Assembly (NCBI RefSeq): GCF_012273515.2
Contig: NZ_CP050975.2
Span: 3,596,001 to 3,660,000 of the forward strand
Length of the DNA stretch: 64,000 nt
Direction: 5' to 3'
DNA from: Streptomyces sp. RPA4-2
GTDB taxonomy: Bacteria > Actinomycetota > Actinomycetes > Streptomycetales > Streptomycetaceae
Part shown: one piece after another, positions 53,934-63,352 of the stretch
Layout: every line of letters begins with the position of its first letter
Position numbering within the stretch: the stretch's first letter is position 1
The notes under the pieces: generated by a model
The model's input: the letters and a program-made list of their open reading frames with translations, nothing else
Database searches by the model: none
Told to the model about the DNA's origin: nothing
Made by a program: the position numbers and the translations under genes

Positions 53934-53975
53934 GCGTCGTCTTTGCGGAGTCCCGGTACGGCGCGTCTCGTCGGG
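53934..53975 (-). promoter_or_regulatory. Guanidine-III riboswitch (mini-ykkC-III)
   Basis: Read on the minus strand the leader starts CCCGACGAGACGCGCCGTAC and goes on CGGGACTCCGCAAAGACGACGC. This follows the guanidine-III aptamer layout: P1 here is CCCG/CGGG where the Thermobifida example, as I recall it, has CCGG/CCGG, a compensated change. The GCGCCGT segment pairs with ACGACGC to form the pseudoknot with one mismatch. It ends 33 bases before the exporter start. GCACC just after it can pair with GGTGC at the ribosome site, a likely switch. Confidence 0.9.
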
Positions 53976-54002
53976 TGCTTCCACGGTAGCAAAGCACAGG
54001 CA

Positions 54003-54036
54003 AAAGGGGCTGGTGACCATGGTCACCAGCCCCTTT
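54003..54036 (-). terminator. 34-bp perfect palindrome, bidirectional terminator
   Basis: AAAGGGGCTGGTGACCATGG and its exact mirror form a long stem, and both strands end in a T-run. On the minus strand it lies 26 bases after the GroES-like gene and ahead of the exporter leader. Confidence 0.85.
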
Positions 54037-54061
54037 CGGACCGCGGACTGCGGGGAGCGGA

Positions 54062-54418
54062 CTACAGGTAGAGGCCGGTCGAGTCCTCGGAACCCTCGAA
54101 CCGGTCGGCGGCCACGGCGTGCAGATCCCGCTCGCGCATCAGCACGTACGCGATCCCGCGCACCTCGACCTCGGCCCGGTCCTCCGGGTCGTAGAGCACA
54201 CGGTCGCCCGGCTCCACCGTCCGCACGTTCTGCCCGACCGCGACGACGTCGGCCCAGGCGAGCCGCCGGCCGACGGCCGCCGTCGCGGGGATCAGGATGC
54301 CGCCGCCCGAACGCCGCTCGCCCTCGGCGGCGTCCTGCCGCACCAGCACGCGGTCGTGCAGCATGCGGATGGGCAACTTGTCCTGGTGGGTGTTCTGCTT
54401 GTCCTGATTGGCGCTCAC
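54062..54418 (-). CDS. GroES-family co-chaperonin-like protein
   Basis: 118 residues, a little longer than GroES. The fold shows MLHDRVLVRQDAAEGERRSGGGILIP with the mobile-loop region, WADVVAVGQNVRTVEPGDRVLYDP and EVRGIAYVLMRERDLHAV. It stands alone without groEL, so it may be a GroES-domain paralogue rather than the main co-chaperonin. Confidence 0.85.
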   Translation of the reverse strand: MSANQDKQNTHQDKLPIRMLHDRVLVRQDAAEGERRSGGGILIPATAAVGRRLAWADVVAVGQNVRTVEPGDRVLYDPEDRAEVEVRGIAYVLMRERDLHAVAADRFEGSEDSTGLYL

Positions 54419-54461
54419 GCCCCGAACCTACCTGCCTTTGAGCCGTCGGTACGCAGCCGGG

Positions 54462-54800
54462 TCAGCGCTTGCGGCGCCGCGAGCCCACCGCGAGCAGCCC
54501 CACCACGCCCACCGCCACGAGCGCCACGGGCACGATCCGCTCCAGCCTCGGCGCGCCCTCCTCGGTGACGAACCGGCCCTTCACCTCGCCGACGACGCGG
54601 TGGACACCCACGTACGCCCGCCCGACGGTGTGATCGATGTTCGCGGCGACCTTGGCCTTCGCGTCCCCGACGATCGTCTTCGGGTGCACCCGAACACCGA
54701 TCTCGTCCAGCGTCTCCGCCAGGATTTCACGGCGGCGCTTGATGTCCGCCTCGATCTGCGCCGGAGTCCTGGTATCCGACGTTCTCGACGTATCCGACAC
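54462..54800 (-). CDS. DUF3618 membrane protein
   Basis: 112 residues. The DUF3618 segment reads TPAQIEADIKRRREILAETL (about 13-32) and VHPKTIVGDAKAKVAANIDH; a single C-terminal helix (VPVALVAVGVVGLLAVG) ends in SRRRKR. Function unknown. Confidence 0.85.
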   Translation of the reverse strand: MSDTSRTSDTRTPAQIEADIKRRREILAETLDEIGVRVHPKTIVGDAKAKVAANIDHTVGRAYVGVHRVVGEVKGRFVTEEGAPRLERIVPVALVAVGVVGLLAVGSRRRKR

Positions 54801-54936
54801 CGCGCTGCCTCCGTGGTCGATTTTGGAACTCTGTGCAGTCGACAGTCTGTCAGCTCACGCTGCGACGCACCCCTCGGCACCCCCATTACGCTCACTCCGT
54901 AGTTCCGTAACCATCCCCCGGCCACGTGAGGTACCG

Positions 54937-55404
54937 ATGAGCGAGCGACTCCAGCCCGGCGACACCGCCCCCGCCTTCACCCTGCCCGATGCCGACGGCA
55001 ACGAGGTCTCCCTCGCCGACCACAAGGGCCGCAAGGTCATCGTCTACTTCTACCCGGCCGCCCTGACCCCCGGCTGCACGAAGCAGGCCTGCGACTTCAC
55101 GGACAACCTCGACCTGCTGGCGGGCGCGGGCTACGACGTCATCGGCGTCTCCCCCGACAAGCCCGAGAAGCTCGCCAAGTTCCGCGAGCAGGAGTCCCTG
55201 AAGGTCACCCTGGTCGGCGACCCCGACAAGACCGTCCTGGAGGCGTACGGCGCCTTCGGCGAGAAGAAGCTGTACGGCAAGACGGTCGTCGGCGTCATCC
55301 GCTCCACGGTCGTGGTGGACGAGGAGGGCAAGGTCGAGCACGCGCTGTACAACGTGAAGGCGACGGGCCACGTGGCGAAGATCATCAAGGATCTGGGGAT
55401 CTGA
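54937..55404 (+). CDS. bcp: Thioredoxin-dependent thiol peroxidase Bcp
   Basis: 155 residues. Peroxidatic Cys47 in AALTPGCTKQACDF, with a second Cys52 five residues on, the atypical 2-Cys Bcp layout. The fold reads APAFTLPDADGNEVSLADHK at the start and GVIRSTVVVDEEGKV later. It reduces hydroperoxides with thioredoxin in the cytoplasm. GTGAGG precedes the ATG; a divergent promoter with the DUF3618 gene is probable. Confidence 0.93.
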   Translation: MSERLQPGDTAPAFTLPDADGNEVSLADHKGRKVIVYFYPAALTPGCTKQACDFTDNLDLLAGAGYDVIGVSPDKPEKLAKFREQESLKVTLVGDPDKTVLEAYGAFGEKKLYGKTVVGVIRSTVVVDEEGKVEHALYNVKATGHVAKIIKDLGI

Positions 55405-55562
55405 GACCGCGAGCCCCCCAGCGTCGGCAAACTCGCAGTCGCCGTGGCGCAGCATCATCCGATGCCGCTCCACGGCATGCGAGAACACGGGCGTGACTGT
55501 CCGATAAACGATTCGTTACTCCGTACGAGGCTGCGAACGTGCGGCCGGAACGGAGGAAAGCG

Positions 55563-56216
55563 GTGGGGAGCAGCGCATACACCCGGGCTCGTTTGGCGGA
55601 AGCGGCCGGGGCGTCCCGGACGCTGTCCGAGGCGCTGGCGCGGCTGGGAGTGGATCCGCGGAGTTCGACGCGGCAATACGTCCTGACCCGGATGAAGAAG
55701 TTGGGGGTGGACGTTTCTCACTTCGAGCGAGAAGGCGTGCGGTGGACCAGGGAGATCCTTCAGGCGGCCGTTTCGGCCTCGACCAACATGTGCGAGGTGC
55801 TCCGGCACCTCGGGCTCGAGGTCGTCGGTGGGCACCACACGTACATCAGCCGTCGGGTCAAGGCGTACGGCATCGACACCTCGCACTTCCGGATGCCGTC
55901 ACAACGGGGAATGGCGCGCCGTCCGCGGACTCCGGAGGGTCTGCTCGTCGAGCAGGCTGTCGGTCATGCCCGGCGCATCCCGAGCGACCGCCTCAGGTGG
56001 GCACTGACGACGTCGGGGGTGCCGGAGCTCTGCGCCTTCTGCGGCATGGAAGCCGTCTGGCTAGGGCACCCGCTCCCGTTGGAGATCGATCACATCAACG
56101 GCAACTGGCGTGACAACCGCATCGGGAACCTTCGGTTCCTCTGCCCCAACTGCCACTCGACAACGGCAAGTTACAGGGGCCGAGGCAAGGGGCGTGGCAA
56201 GGACGACGCCTCGTGA
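55563..56216 (+). CDS. HNH endonuclease-like protein, copy 1
   Basis: 217 residues from a GTG with GGAGG six bases upstream. The first 115 residues contain two copies of a helix-turn-helix-like module, ending in LGVDVSHF and YGIDTSHF. The C-terminal zinc-HNH domain has CAFCGMEAVW, PLEIDHINGNWRDNRIGNLR and LCPNCHSTTAS, with the catalytic DH and second His intact. DNA target unknown. GTGA overlap with the next gene, a paralogue. Confidence 0.8.
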   Translation: MGSSAYTRARLAEAAGASRTLSEALARLGVDPRSSTRQYVLTRMKKLGVDVSHFEREGVRWTREILQAAVSASTNMCEVLRHLGLEVVGGHHTYISRRVKAYGIDTSHFRMPSQRGMARRPRTPEGLLVEQAVGHARRIPSDRLRWALTTSGVPELCAFCGMEAVWLGHPLPLEIDHINGNWRDNRIGNLRFLCPNCHSTTASYRGRGKGRGKDDAS

Positions 56217-56893
56217 GCAGCGGTGTCCGATACACGCGACCGCTCCTCATTCGGGCCGCCGGGCAGTGCTCAAGCATCGACGAGGTGATCGCGTTCTTCG
56301 GCACTCGGCCGTACGCGAACCTCAGGCGCTACTTGTACCGGCGATTCGAGCACTTCGGTATCGACATCACCCACTTTCCCCAAGCGTCTGGCAGACACGG
56401 GGAGATCCCCGGCGAGAGCGAGTTGCGCCAAGCCGTCGCTCAGTCCGCTTCGATCGCCGAAGCCCTTCGCAGGGTGGACTGCCCCGACAAAACCCACCTT
56501 CGCGCACTGTTCCACCGGATGACTGCGGCGTACGGCATCGACACCTCACACTTCCTGGGCCAAGGTCACCTGCGCGGGAAGCGTGGTCCGACACCCTTGA
56601 AGCAAGCTGAGGACGTGCTGGTCAAGCACAAGGGCGAGCGGCGGACGAAGACCAGCCAACTGCGGCGGGCACTTCGCGAGGTCGGTGTACCCGAAAGGTG
56701 CGCCGAGTGCGGGACCGGTCCCGAGTGGACCGGGAAGCCCATGACGTTGGAGGTCGATCACATCAACGGCGACTGGAGTGACGACCGGCGCGAGAACCTG
56801 CGGTTGCTGTGCCCGAACTGCCACGCGATCACCAGCACATGGTGCCGAGGGGGCAGGCAGCTCCCCGCGCAGCAGGACTCTCCCCGCCTGTAA
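56213..56893 (+). CDS. HNH endonuclease-like protein, copy 2
   Basis: 226 residues, same plan as the preceding protein: modules ending in FGIDITHF and YGIDTSHF, then CAECGTGPEW, TLEVDHINGDWSDDRRENLR and LCPNCHAITS. The two proteins look like an old duplication and may act as a heterodimer. GTG start overlapping the upstream stop. A tRNA gene lies 35 bp downstream. Confidence 0.8.
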   Translation: MSSGVRYTRPLLIRAAGQCSSIDEVIAFFGTRPYANLRRYLYRRFEHFGIDITHFPQASGRHGEIPGESELRQAVAQSASIAEALRRVDCPDKTHLRALFHRMTAAYGIDTSHFLGQGHLRGKRGPTPLKQAEDVLVKHKGERRTKTSQLRRALREVGVPERCAECGTGPEWTGKPMTLEVDHINGDWSDDRRENLRLLCPNCHAITSTWCRGGRQLPAQQDSPRL

Positions 56894-56928
56894 CCGGCTC
56901 CGTCCAGTTAAACTGATCCGTGGTTCAC

Positions 56929-57001
56929 GCGCCCGTGCGCCAACGGCTGAGCGGCGATCTTTAGGTGGTCGTGTCTGTCGGTTCGAATCCGACCGGGCGC
57001 A
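56929..57001 (+). tRNA. tRNA with UAG anticodon and short variable loop
   Basis: A full cloverleaf fits: acceptor GCGCCCG/CGGGCGC, D stem CGC/GCG, anticodon stem CGATC/GGTCG with loop TTTAGGT, 5-base variable loop, T stem GTCGG/CCGAC with TTCGAAT, then A and encoded CC. The loop gives anticodon UAG, which reads CUA (Leu). Leu tRNAs have a long variable arm; this one does not. So the amino acid is uncertain and it may be an odd or decayed tRNA. Confidence 0.7.
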
Positions 57002-57009
57002 CCGAAAAC

Positions 57010-57046
57010 GAGGGCCCTGCACACGCGCGTCGTGAGCAGGGCCTTC
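57010..57046 (+). terminator. Stem-loop after the tRNA
   Basis: GAGGGCCCTGC and GCAGGGCCTTC pair at 10 of 11 positions with a 15-base loop, nine bases after the tRNA. It also lies just beyond the rdgB stop on the other strand. Confidence 0.65.
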
Positions 57047-57059
57047 GGCCTGCACACCC

Positions 57060-57662
57060 TCAGCCCAACAACTCCCGAACCACCGGCACCAGCCCCCGGA
57101 ACGCCTTCCCCCGGTGGCTGATCGCGTTCTTCTCGTCGGGGGAGAGTTCCGCGCAGGTGCGCGTCTCTCCGTCCGGCTGGAGGACCGGGTCGTAGCCGAA
57201 GCCGTTCGTGCCCGCGGGGGTGTGCCGGAGGGTGCCCCTCAGCTGGCCCTCCACCACCCGCTCCGTGCCGTCGGGCAGGGCGAGGGCCGCCGCGCAGGCG
57301 AAGTGGGCGCCCCGGTGCGGCTCGTCGATGTCGGAGAGCTGGGCCAGCAGGAGGTCCAGGTTGGCCTGGTCGTCGCCGTGCCGGCCGGCCCAGCGGGCGG
57401 AGAAGATGCCGGGCGCGCCGTTCAGGACGTCGACGCAGAGGCCGGAGTCGTCGGCGACGGCGGGCAGGCCGGTGGCCCGGGCCAGGGCGTGGGCCTTGAG
57501 GAGGGCGTTCTCGGCGAAGGTGACGCCGGTCTCCCGGACGTCGGGGATCTCCGGGAAGGCCTCCGCGCCGACGAGGTCGTGGGTGAGACCGGCGTCGGCG
57601 AGGATCGCCTTCAGCTCGGTGATCTTTCCGGCGTTGCGGGTGGCGAGGATCAGGCGGGTCAT
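57060..57662 (-). CDS. rdgB: Non-canonical purine NTP pyrophosphatase RdgB/HAM1
   Basis: 200 residues. Family motifs: LILATRNAGKITEL at the start, TFAENALLKA, VADDSGLCVDVLNGAPGIFSAR (substrate pocket) and TNGFGYDPVL. It hydrolyses dITP, XTP and ITP to keep them out of DNA and RNA. It follows rph in the usual Streptomyces order, with one gene between. Confidence 0.93.
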   Translation of the reverse strand: MTRLILATRNAGKITELKAILADAGLTHDLVGAEAFPEIPDVRETGVTFAENALLKAHALARATGLPAVADDSGLCVDVLNGAPGIFSARWAGRHGDDQANLDLLLAQLSDIDEPHRGAHFACAAALALPDGTERVVEGQLRGTLRHTPAGTNGFGYDPVLQPDGETRTCAELSPDEKNAISHRGKAFRGLVPVVRELLG

Positions 57663-57696
57663 GGCCCTCAGTATCCCCAACCCCGGGGAGTGGCTC

Positions 57697-58089
57697 CTAC
57701 GGGGTGCAGACCTTCGTCAGTTCTCCCGCGGCGTCGGTGACGGGGCTGATGTCGGGGGTGTTGTCCCCGTTCCTGACGGCGGTACGGACGTTGTCGACGG
57801 CCTTGCCCAGGTCGTCGACGGCCTTGTTGACATCCGCGTTGTCGGTCTTGTCGCCGATCTTGCCGAGGTTCCGCTCTATCGCGTTGAGGGACTGATCGGT
57901 CTGCGTCGGGTCGTTCGCCGCGTTCTCCACGGCCTGCTGGAGGTCGGTGACGCTGTCGGCGATGGCGTCGGCGGTCTGGACGCAGTCCAGGGCCTTGTTG
58001 ACGGCATCGCAGCCGACCGCCGCGGGCAGGGCGACGAGTGCGGCGGTGACGGCGATTGCGGCGGTGCGGCGACGGTGGCGCGCGGCCAT
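57697..58089 (-). CDS. Small secreted lipoprotein-like protein
   Basis: 130 residues. The signal ends LPAAVGC, a possible lipobox with Cys27. The rest is a helical coiled-coil-like domain (TDLQQAVENAANDPTQTDQS, DDLGKAVDNVRTAVRNG) with two further Cys residues that could form a disulfide. No function recognised. Confidence 0.7.
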   Translation of the reverse strand: MAARHRRRTAAIAVTAALVALPAAVGCDAVNKALDCVQTADAIADSVTDLQQAVENAANDPTQTDQSLNAIERNLGKIGDKTDNADVNKAVDDLGKAVDNVRTAVRNGDNTPDISPVTDAAGELTKVCTP

Positions 58090-58208
58090 GGAACGGTCCC
58101 TCCCCGTGGACAGGATGTGGTCGACCGGTGGTGCGGTCGGCCCGCCCCATGGGGGCCGGCGGGGCGCACGGCTGGACCGTACGCCCGTACCCCTAAGAAC
58201 GCGAAGGG

Positions 58209-58943
58209 TTAACCCACGGTTGCCTCGAGCGCCGCCCGCTGGATCGCCGCGAGTTCGTCGCAGCCCGAGACGGCCAGGTCGAGCAGCGCGTTGAGCTCCT
58301 TGCGGTCGAAGGGCTCGGCCTCGGCGGTGCCCTGGACCTCGACGAAGCGGCCGTCGCCGGTGCAGACCACGTTCATGTCGGTGTCGGCCTTGACGTCCTC
58401 CTCGTAGCAGAGGTCGAGGAGGGGGACGCCGCCGACGATGCCGACGGAGACGGCGGAGACCGTGCCGGTGAGGGGCTTGCGGCCGGGCTTGACCAGCTTC
58501 TTGTTCTGCGCCCAGGTGACGGCGTCGGCCAGTGCGACGTAGGCGCCGGTGATGGCCGCCGTGCGCGTGCCGCCGTCGGCCTGCAGGACGTCGCAGTCCA
58601 GGACGATGGTGTTCTCGCCGAGGGCCTTGTAGTCGATGACGGCGCGCAGGGAGCGGCCGATCAGTCGGCTGATCTCGTGGGTGCGGCCGCCGATCTTGCC
58701 GCGGACGGATTCGCGGTCGCCGCGGGTGTTGGTGGCGCGCGGGAGCATGGAGTACTCGGCGGTGACCCAGCCTTCGCCGCTGCCCTTGCGCCAGCGCGGG
58801 ACGCCCTCCGTGACGGAGGCGGTGCAGAACACCTTGGTGTCGCCGAAGGAGACGAGGACGGAGCCTTCGGCGTGCTTGCTCCAGCCGCGCTGGATGGTGA
58901 TGGGGCGCAGTTGCTCAGGGGTGCGGCCGTCGATTCGAGACAT
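58209..58943 (-). CDS. rph: Ribonuclease PH
   Basis: 244 residues, full length. RRK-type phosphorolytic exoribonuclease with [40 protein letters not shown] catalytic region (here [19 protein letters not shown]), [20 protein letters not shown] and [10 protein letters not shown]. It trims tRNA 3' ends using phosphate. Precedes rdgB on the same strand. Confidence 0.95.
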   Translation of the reverse strand: MSRIDGRTPEQLRPITIQRGWSKHAEGSVLVSFGDTKVFCTASVTEGVPRWRKGSGEGWVTAEYSMLPRATNTRGDRESVRGKIGGRTHEISRLIGRSLRAVIDYKALGENTIVLDCDVLQADGGTRTAAITGAYVALADAVTWAQNKKLVKPGRKPLTGTVSAVSVGIVGGVPLLDLCYEEDVKADTDMNVVCTGDGRFVEVQGTAEAEPFDRKELNALLDLAVSGCDELAAIQRAALEATVG

Positions 58944-58968
58944 GGCGATGAGCCTAGCCGCATGCGGG

Positions 58969-59004
58969 TGAGGGGCTGCCTCCGATGGCGGAAGCAGCCC
59001 CTCA
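58969..59004 (-). terminator. Hairpin after the PTS EIIB gene
   Basis: TGAGGGGCTGC and GCAGCCCCTCA pair perfectly, with an inner TCCG/CGGA stem. It lies between nagF and rph on the minus strand. Confidence 0.75.
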
Positions 59005-59032
59005 GGGGTGAGCCGGGCTCAGGGAGCGTGGC

Positions 59033-59266
59033 TCACATCATGTCTTCGATGTCCGCGGCGATCGGGTCGGCGTCGGTGCCGATGACGACCTGGATGGCGG
59101 TGCCCATCTTGACGACGCCGTGGGCTCCGGCTGCCTTCAGGGCGGCCTCGTCGACCTTGCTCGGGTCGACGACCTCGGTGCGCAGGCGGGTGATGCAGCC
59201 TTCGACCTCTTCGATGTTGTCGATGCCGCCGAGCCCGGCGACGATCTTCTCAGCCTTGGTGGCCAT
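59033..59266 (-). CDS. nagF: PTS GlcNAc-specific EIIB component (NagF)
   Basis: 77 residues, a stand-alone EIIB domain. The phosphorylated Cys24 lies in EEVEGCITRLRTEV. It passes phosphate from EIIA-Crr to N-acetylglucosamine held by the EIIC proteins. Divergent from the EIIC gene nagE1; DasR box in the shared gap. Confidence 0.92.
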   Translation of the reverse strand: MATKAEKIVAGLGGIDNIEEVEGCITRLRTEVVDPSKVDEAALKAAGAHGVVKMGTAIQVVIGTDADPIAADIEDMM

Positions 59267-59412
59267 GTCCTACTCCCTGATCCGAACCGCTTTGTCGCAG
59301 TAACCCACAGTTGGCCCATCTTCGCGAGCATTCATGCGGTGTGTACCGAATGATGGCGTTCACGACAGTGCGGCCGTTCGCCGACCGGTCTTCACCGACC
59401 AGCCCACACCCG

Positions 59413-59428
59413 ACTGGTCTACACCAGC
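59413..59428 (+). promoter_or_regulatory. DasR box (dre) between nagF and nagE1
   Basis: ACTGGTCTACACCAGC matches 13 of 16 positions of the dre consensus. It lies 41 bp before nagE1, where DasR represses GlcNAc uptake until glucosamine-6-phosphate binds. Confidence 0.88.
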
Positions 59429-59469
59429 TGACGGACGGTCGCCAAACCGGCTCCGCACGAAGGACGCCC

Positions 59470-60759
59470 ATGAGTGCCGACAGCGCCGCCGTACCCGCGC
59501 ACGCCCGCTGGAACAACCTGTTCCAGGGCCTGCAGAAGATGGGCCGCAGCCTCCAGCTCCCCATCGCGGTACTGCCTGCCGCGGGCATTCTCAACCGCTT
59601 CGGCCAGCCGGACATGTTCGGTTCGGACGGACTCGGCTGGGACAGCGTCTCCAAGGTCATGAAGGGTGCCGGCGGCGCGCTGCTCGACGGCTCGCTCGGG
59701 TTGCCGCTGCTGTTCTGCGTCGGCGTGTCCATCGGTATGGCGAAGAAGGCGGACGGCTCCACCGCGCTCGCGGCGGTCGCGGGGTTTCTCGTGTACTTCG
59801 GCGTGCTGCACCAGTTCCCGGAGAGCTGTGCGCAGCAGGCGAAGGTCATCCAGAACATCGGCTGCCAGTTGCCCGACACCTCCGTGACGGCGTTCACGTA
59901 CCAGAATCCGGGGGTCTTCGGCGGCATCGTCATGGGGCTGCTGACCGCCTACTTCTGGCAGCGGTTCCACCGCACCAGGCTGGTGGACTGGCTCGGCTTC
60001 TTCAACGGGCGCCGGCTCGTGCCGATCATCATGTCGTTCGTCGCCATCGTGTTCGCCGCGCTGTGCCTGTGGATCTGGCCGCCGGTCGGCGACGGCCTGC
60101 AGACCTTCAGCGACTGGCTGGTCAGTCTGGGCGCGTGGGGCGCGGGCGTGTTCGGCCTGGCCAACCGGGCCCTGCTGGTGATCGGCCTGCACCAGTTCCT
60201 GAACGTGCCCATCTGGTTCCAGTTCGGCAGCTACACCACACCGGACGGGACGGTGGTGCACGGTGACATCAACATGTTCCTGCAGGGCGACCCGAACGCG
60301 GGTCAGTTCACGTCGGGCTTCTTCCCCATCATGATGTTCGCGCTGCCGGCCGCCTGTCTGGCCATGACCCACTGCGCGAGGCCGCATCGCCGCAAGGAGA
60401 TCGGCGGCATGATGCTCTCGCTCGCGCTGACGTCGTTCGTCACCGGCATCACGGAACCGATCGAGTACTCCTTCGTGTTCATCGCGCCGGTGCTGTACGC
60501 CGTCCACGCGGTGCTCACCGGTGTCTCCATGGCGGTGACCTGGGGGCTCGGCGTGCACGACGGCTTCAGTTTCTCGGCCGGTCTCATCGACTACGTCATC
60601 AACTGGAACCTGGCGACGAGACCGTGGGCGATCATCCCGATCGGGCTGTGCTTCGCCGTCCTGTACTACGTGATCTTCCGGTTCGCGATCACCAGGTTCG
60701 ATCTCAGAACGCCCGGACGGGAGCCGGAGGAAGAGGTCGAGGACCTCACCAAGGCGTAG
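59470..60759 (+). CDS. nagE1: PTS GlcNAc EIIC component (NagE1-like)
   Basis: 429 residues, a single EIIC domain of the glucose-GlcNAc family with about ten helices. Typical segments are LQLPIAVLPAAGILNRFG, GMAKKADGSTALAAVAGF, GLHQFLNVPIWFQFG and FVTGITEPIEYSFVFIAP (the GITEPIE substrate motif). Paralogue of the NagE2 protein encoded next. AAGGA precedes the ATG. Confidence 0.9.
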   Translation: MSADSAAVPAHARWNNLFQGLQKMGRSLQLPIAVLPAAGILNRFGQPDMFGSDGLGWDSVSKVMKGAGGALLDGSLGLPLLFCVGVSIGMAKKADGSTALAAVAGFLVYFGVLHQFPESCAQQAKVIQNIGCQLPDTSVTAFTYQNPGVFGGIVMGLLTAYFWQRFHRTRLVDWLGFFNGRRLVPIIMSFVAIVFAALCLWIWPPVGDGLQTFSDWLVSLGAWGAGVFGLANRALLVIGLHQFLNVPIWFQFGSYTTPDGTVVHGDINMFLQGDPNAGQFTSGFFPIMMFALPAACLAMTHCARPHRRKEIGGMMLSLALTSFVTGITEPIEYSFVFIAPVLYAVHAVLTGVSMAVTWGLGVHDGFSFSAGLIDYVINWNLATRPWAIIPIGLCFAVLYYVIFRFAITRFDLRTPGREPEEEVEDLTKA

Positions 60760-60770
60760 TCCTCCCCACT

Positions 60771-60808
60771 CGAAAGGCCCCCGGACCCGCAGGTCCGGGG
60801 GCCTTTCG
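60771..60808 (+). terminator. Strong hairpin terminator after nagE1
   Basis: CGAAAGGCCCCCGGACC and its exact complement form a 17-bp stem with a 4-base loop, 12 bases after the stop. It separates nagE1 from nagE2, which has its own promoter region. Confidence 0.88.
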
Positions 60809-60888
60809 GCATGAATGCAGGGGGTATTCCCGGTATGGCCGAGGCCACAAAATTCGTGGGTTCCTTATCCAGCCTTCACCGTGCTACA

Positions 60889-60904
60889 ACAGGTCTACAC
60901 CACT
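60889..60904 (+). promoter_or_regulatory. DasR box 1 upstream of nagE2
   Basis: ACAGGTCTACACCACT matches 14 of 16 positions of the dre consensus. Confidence 0.88.
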
Positions 60905-60905
60905 G

Positions 60906-60921
60906 AGTGGTGTAGACCACG
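60906..60921 (+). promoter_or_regulatory. DasR box 2 upstream of nagE2
   Basis: AGTGGTGTAGACCACG matches 13 of 16 positions and lies one base after box 1, giving a tandem pair. Confidence 0.8.
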
Positions 60922-60977
60922 CCGTCCCCACCCCCTTCATTGTCCCCCGGGCGGCGCCTTGCCCACTGGAGGAAGTT

Positions 60978-62243
<1,266 letters not shown>

Positions 62244-62255
62244 ACCCGCCCACGA

Positions 62256-62297
62256 CGAGTGAGGGCCCCCGGAGATCACTCCGGGGGCCCTCACTCG
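62256..62297 (+). terminator. Bidirectional terminator between nagE2 and the MBL gene
   Basis: CGAGTGAGGGCCCCCGGAG and its complement form a 19-bp perfect stem with a 4-base loop, placed between two convergent genes. Confidence 0.88.
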
Positions 62298-62340
62298 TCT
62301 CTACGGCCGCGCGTCCCGCACATGAGGCGGACGACAGGCC

Positions 62341-63093
62341 CTAGATCTCGTACGACATCCCAGGCACCGCCAGATCCGCCGGGCCCGAGTACGCCGTGCG
62401 GGCGTCGGCCAGGTTGATCCGGGGGTCCGTCCACGGCGGGATGTGGGTGAGCAGGAGACGGCGGGCTCCGGCACGGCCCGCCGTCTCACCCGCCTCACGG
62501 CCGTTGAGATGCAGGTCGGGGATGTTCTCCTTGCCGTGCGTGAACGCGGCCTCGCAGAGGAACAGGTCGGTGTCCCGGGCGAGTTCGTCCAGGGTCACGG
62601 TGACACCCGTGTCCCCGGAGTACGTCAGCGACTTCCCACCGTGCTCGACACGGATGGCGTACGCCTCCACGGGGTGGCGGACCCGTTCCGTGTGGACGGT
62701 GAACGGGCCGATCTCGAACGACCCCGGCTTGACCGTGTGGAAGTCGAAGACCTCGCTCATCGAGGAGGCGGTGGGGGTGTCCGCGTACGCGGTGGTCAGG
62801 CGCTGCTCCGTGCCCTCGGGTCCGTAGACGGGGATCGGGTCGCAGCGGCCGCCCTCATGGCGGTAGTAGCGCGCGACGAAGTACGCGCACATGTCGATGC
62901 AGTGGTCGGCGTGCAGATGGCTGAGGAAGATCGCGTCGAGGTCGTAAAGACCGCAGTGGCGCTGCAGCTCGCCAAGGGCACCGTTGCCCATGTCGAGAAG
63001 CAGCCGGAAGCCGTCGGCCTCTACGAGGTAGCTCGAGCAGGCCGATTCCGCGGACGGGAACGACCCCGAGCAGCCGACGACGGTGAGCTTCAT
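62341..63093 (-). CDS. Metallo-beta-lactamase fold hydrolase
   Basis: 250 residues. Metal ligands lie in LSHLHADHCIDM (HxHxDH), in RVRHPVEAY, in YSGDTGVT (Asp) and in LLLTHIPPW (His). RNase Z-like overall (SFPSAESACSSYLVEADGF). It may be a tRNase Z-like or phosphodiesterase enzyme; the proper rnz is not identified here. GGAGG eleven bases upstream. Confidence 0.88.
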   Translation of the reverse strand: MKLTVVGCSGSFPSAESACSSYLVEADGFRLLLDMGNGALGELQRHCGLYDLDAIFLSHLHADHCIDMCAYFVARYYRHEGGRCDPIPVYGPEGTEQRLTTAYADTPTASSMSEVFDFHTVKPGSFEIGPFTVHTERVRHPVEAYAIRVEHGGKSLTYSGDTGVTVTLDELARDTDLFLCEAAFTHGKENIPDLHLNGREAGETAGRAGARRLLLTHIPPWTDPRINLADARTAYSGPADLAVPGMSYEI

Positions 63094-63352
63094 AAGAGCT
63101 GGAACCTCCGCGCTGACAGGAAGTGCAGGGAGTAAGTGCGGTAGGCAACTACTCGGAGCAGATACGGAAACGGGGGTCGTGCGGTCCGTCGAGCGTAAGG
63201 CGCAAAAGGGCGGGTCGCTCCTCCGCCAGGGGCTGTTGTGGGCGAACTCACCTGTGCTGTCACCGGTTCGGATGGACGCTCGGACGAAGGTGGCACGGGC
63301 GCGTCGTGCGGGCGGGGGGCGCGTCGCGGTGCGCGCCGGTACCTTCTTTGGT

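Noticed and set aside
56929..57001. Plain tRNA-Leu call
   Set aside because: The anticodon would fit but the short variable loop does not match a Leu tRNA, so identity is left open.
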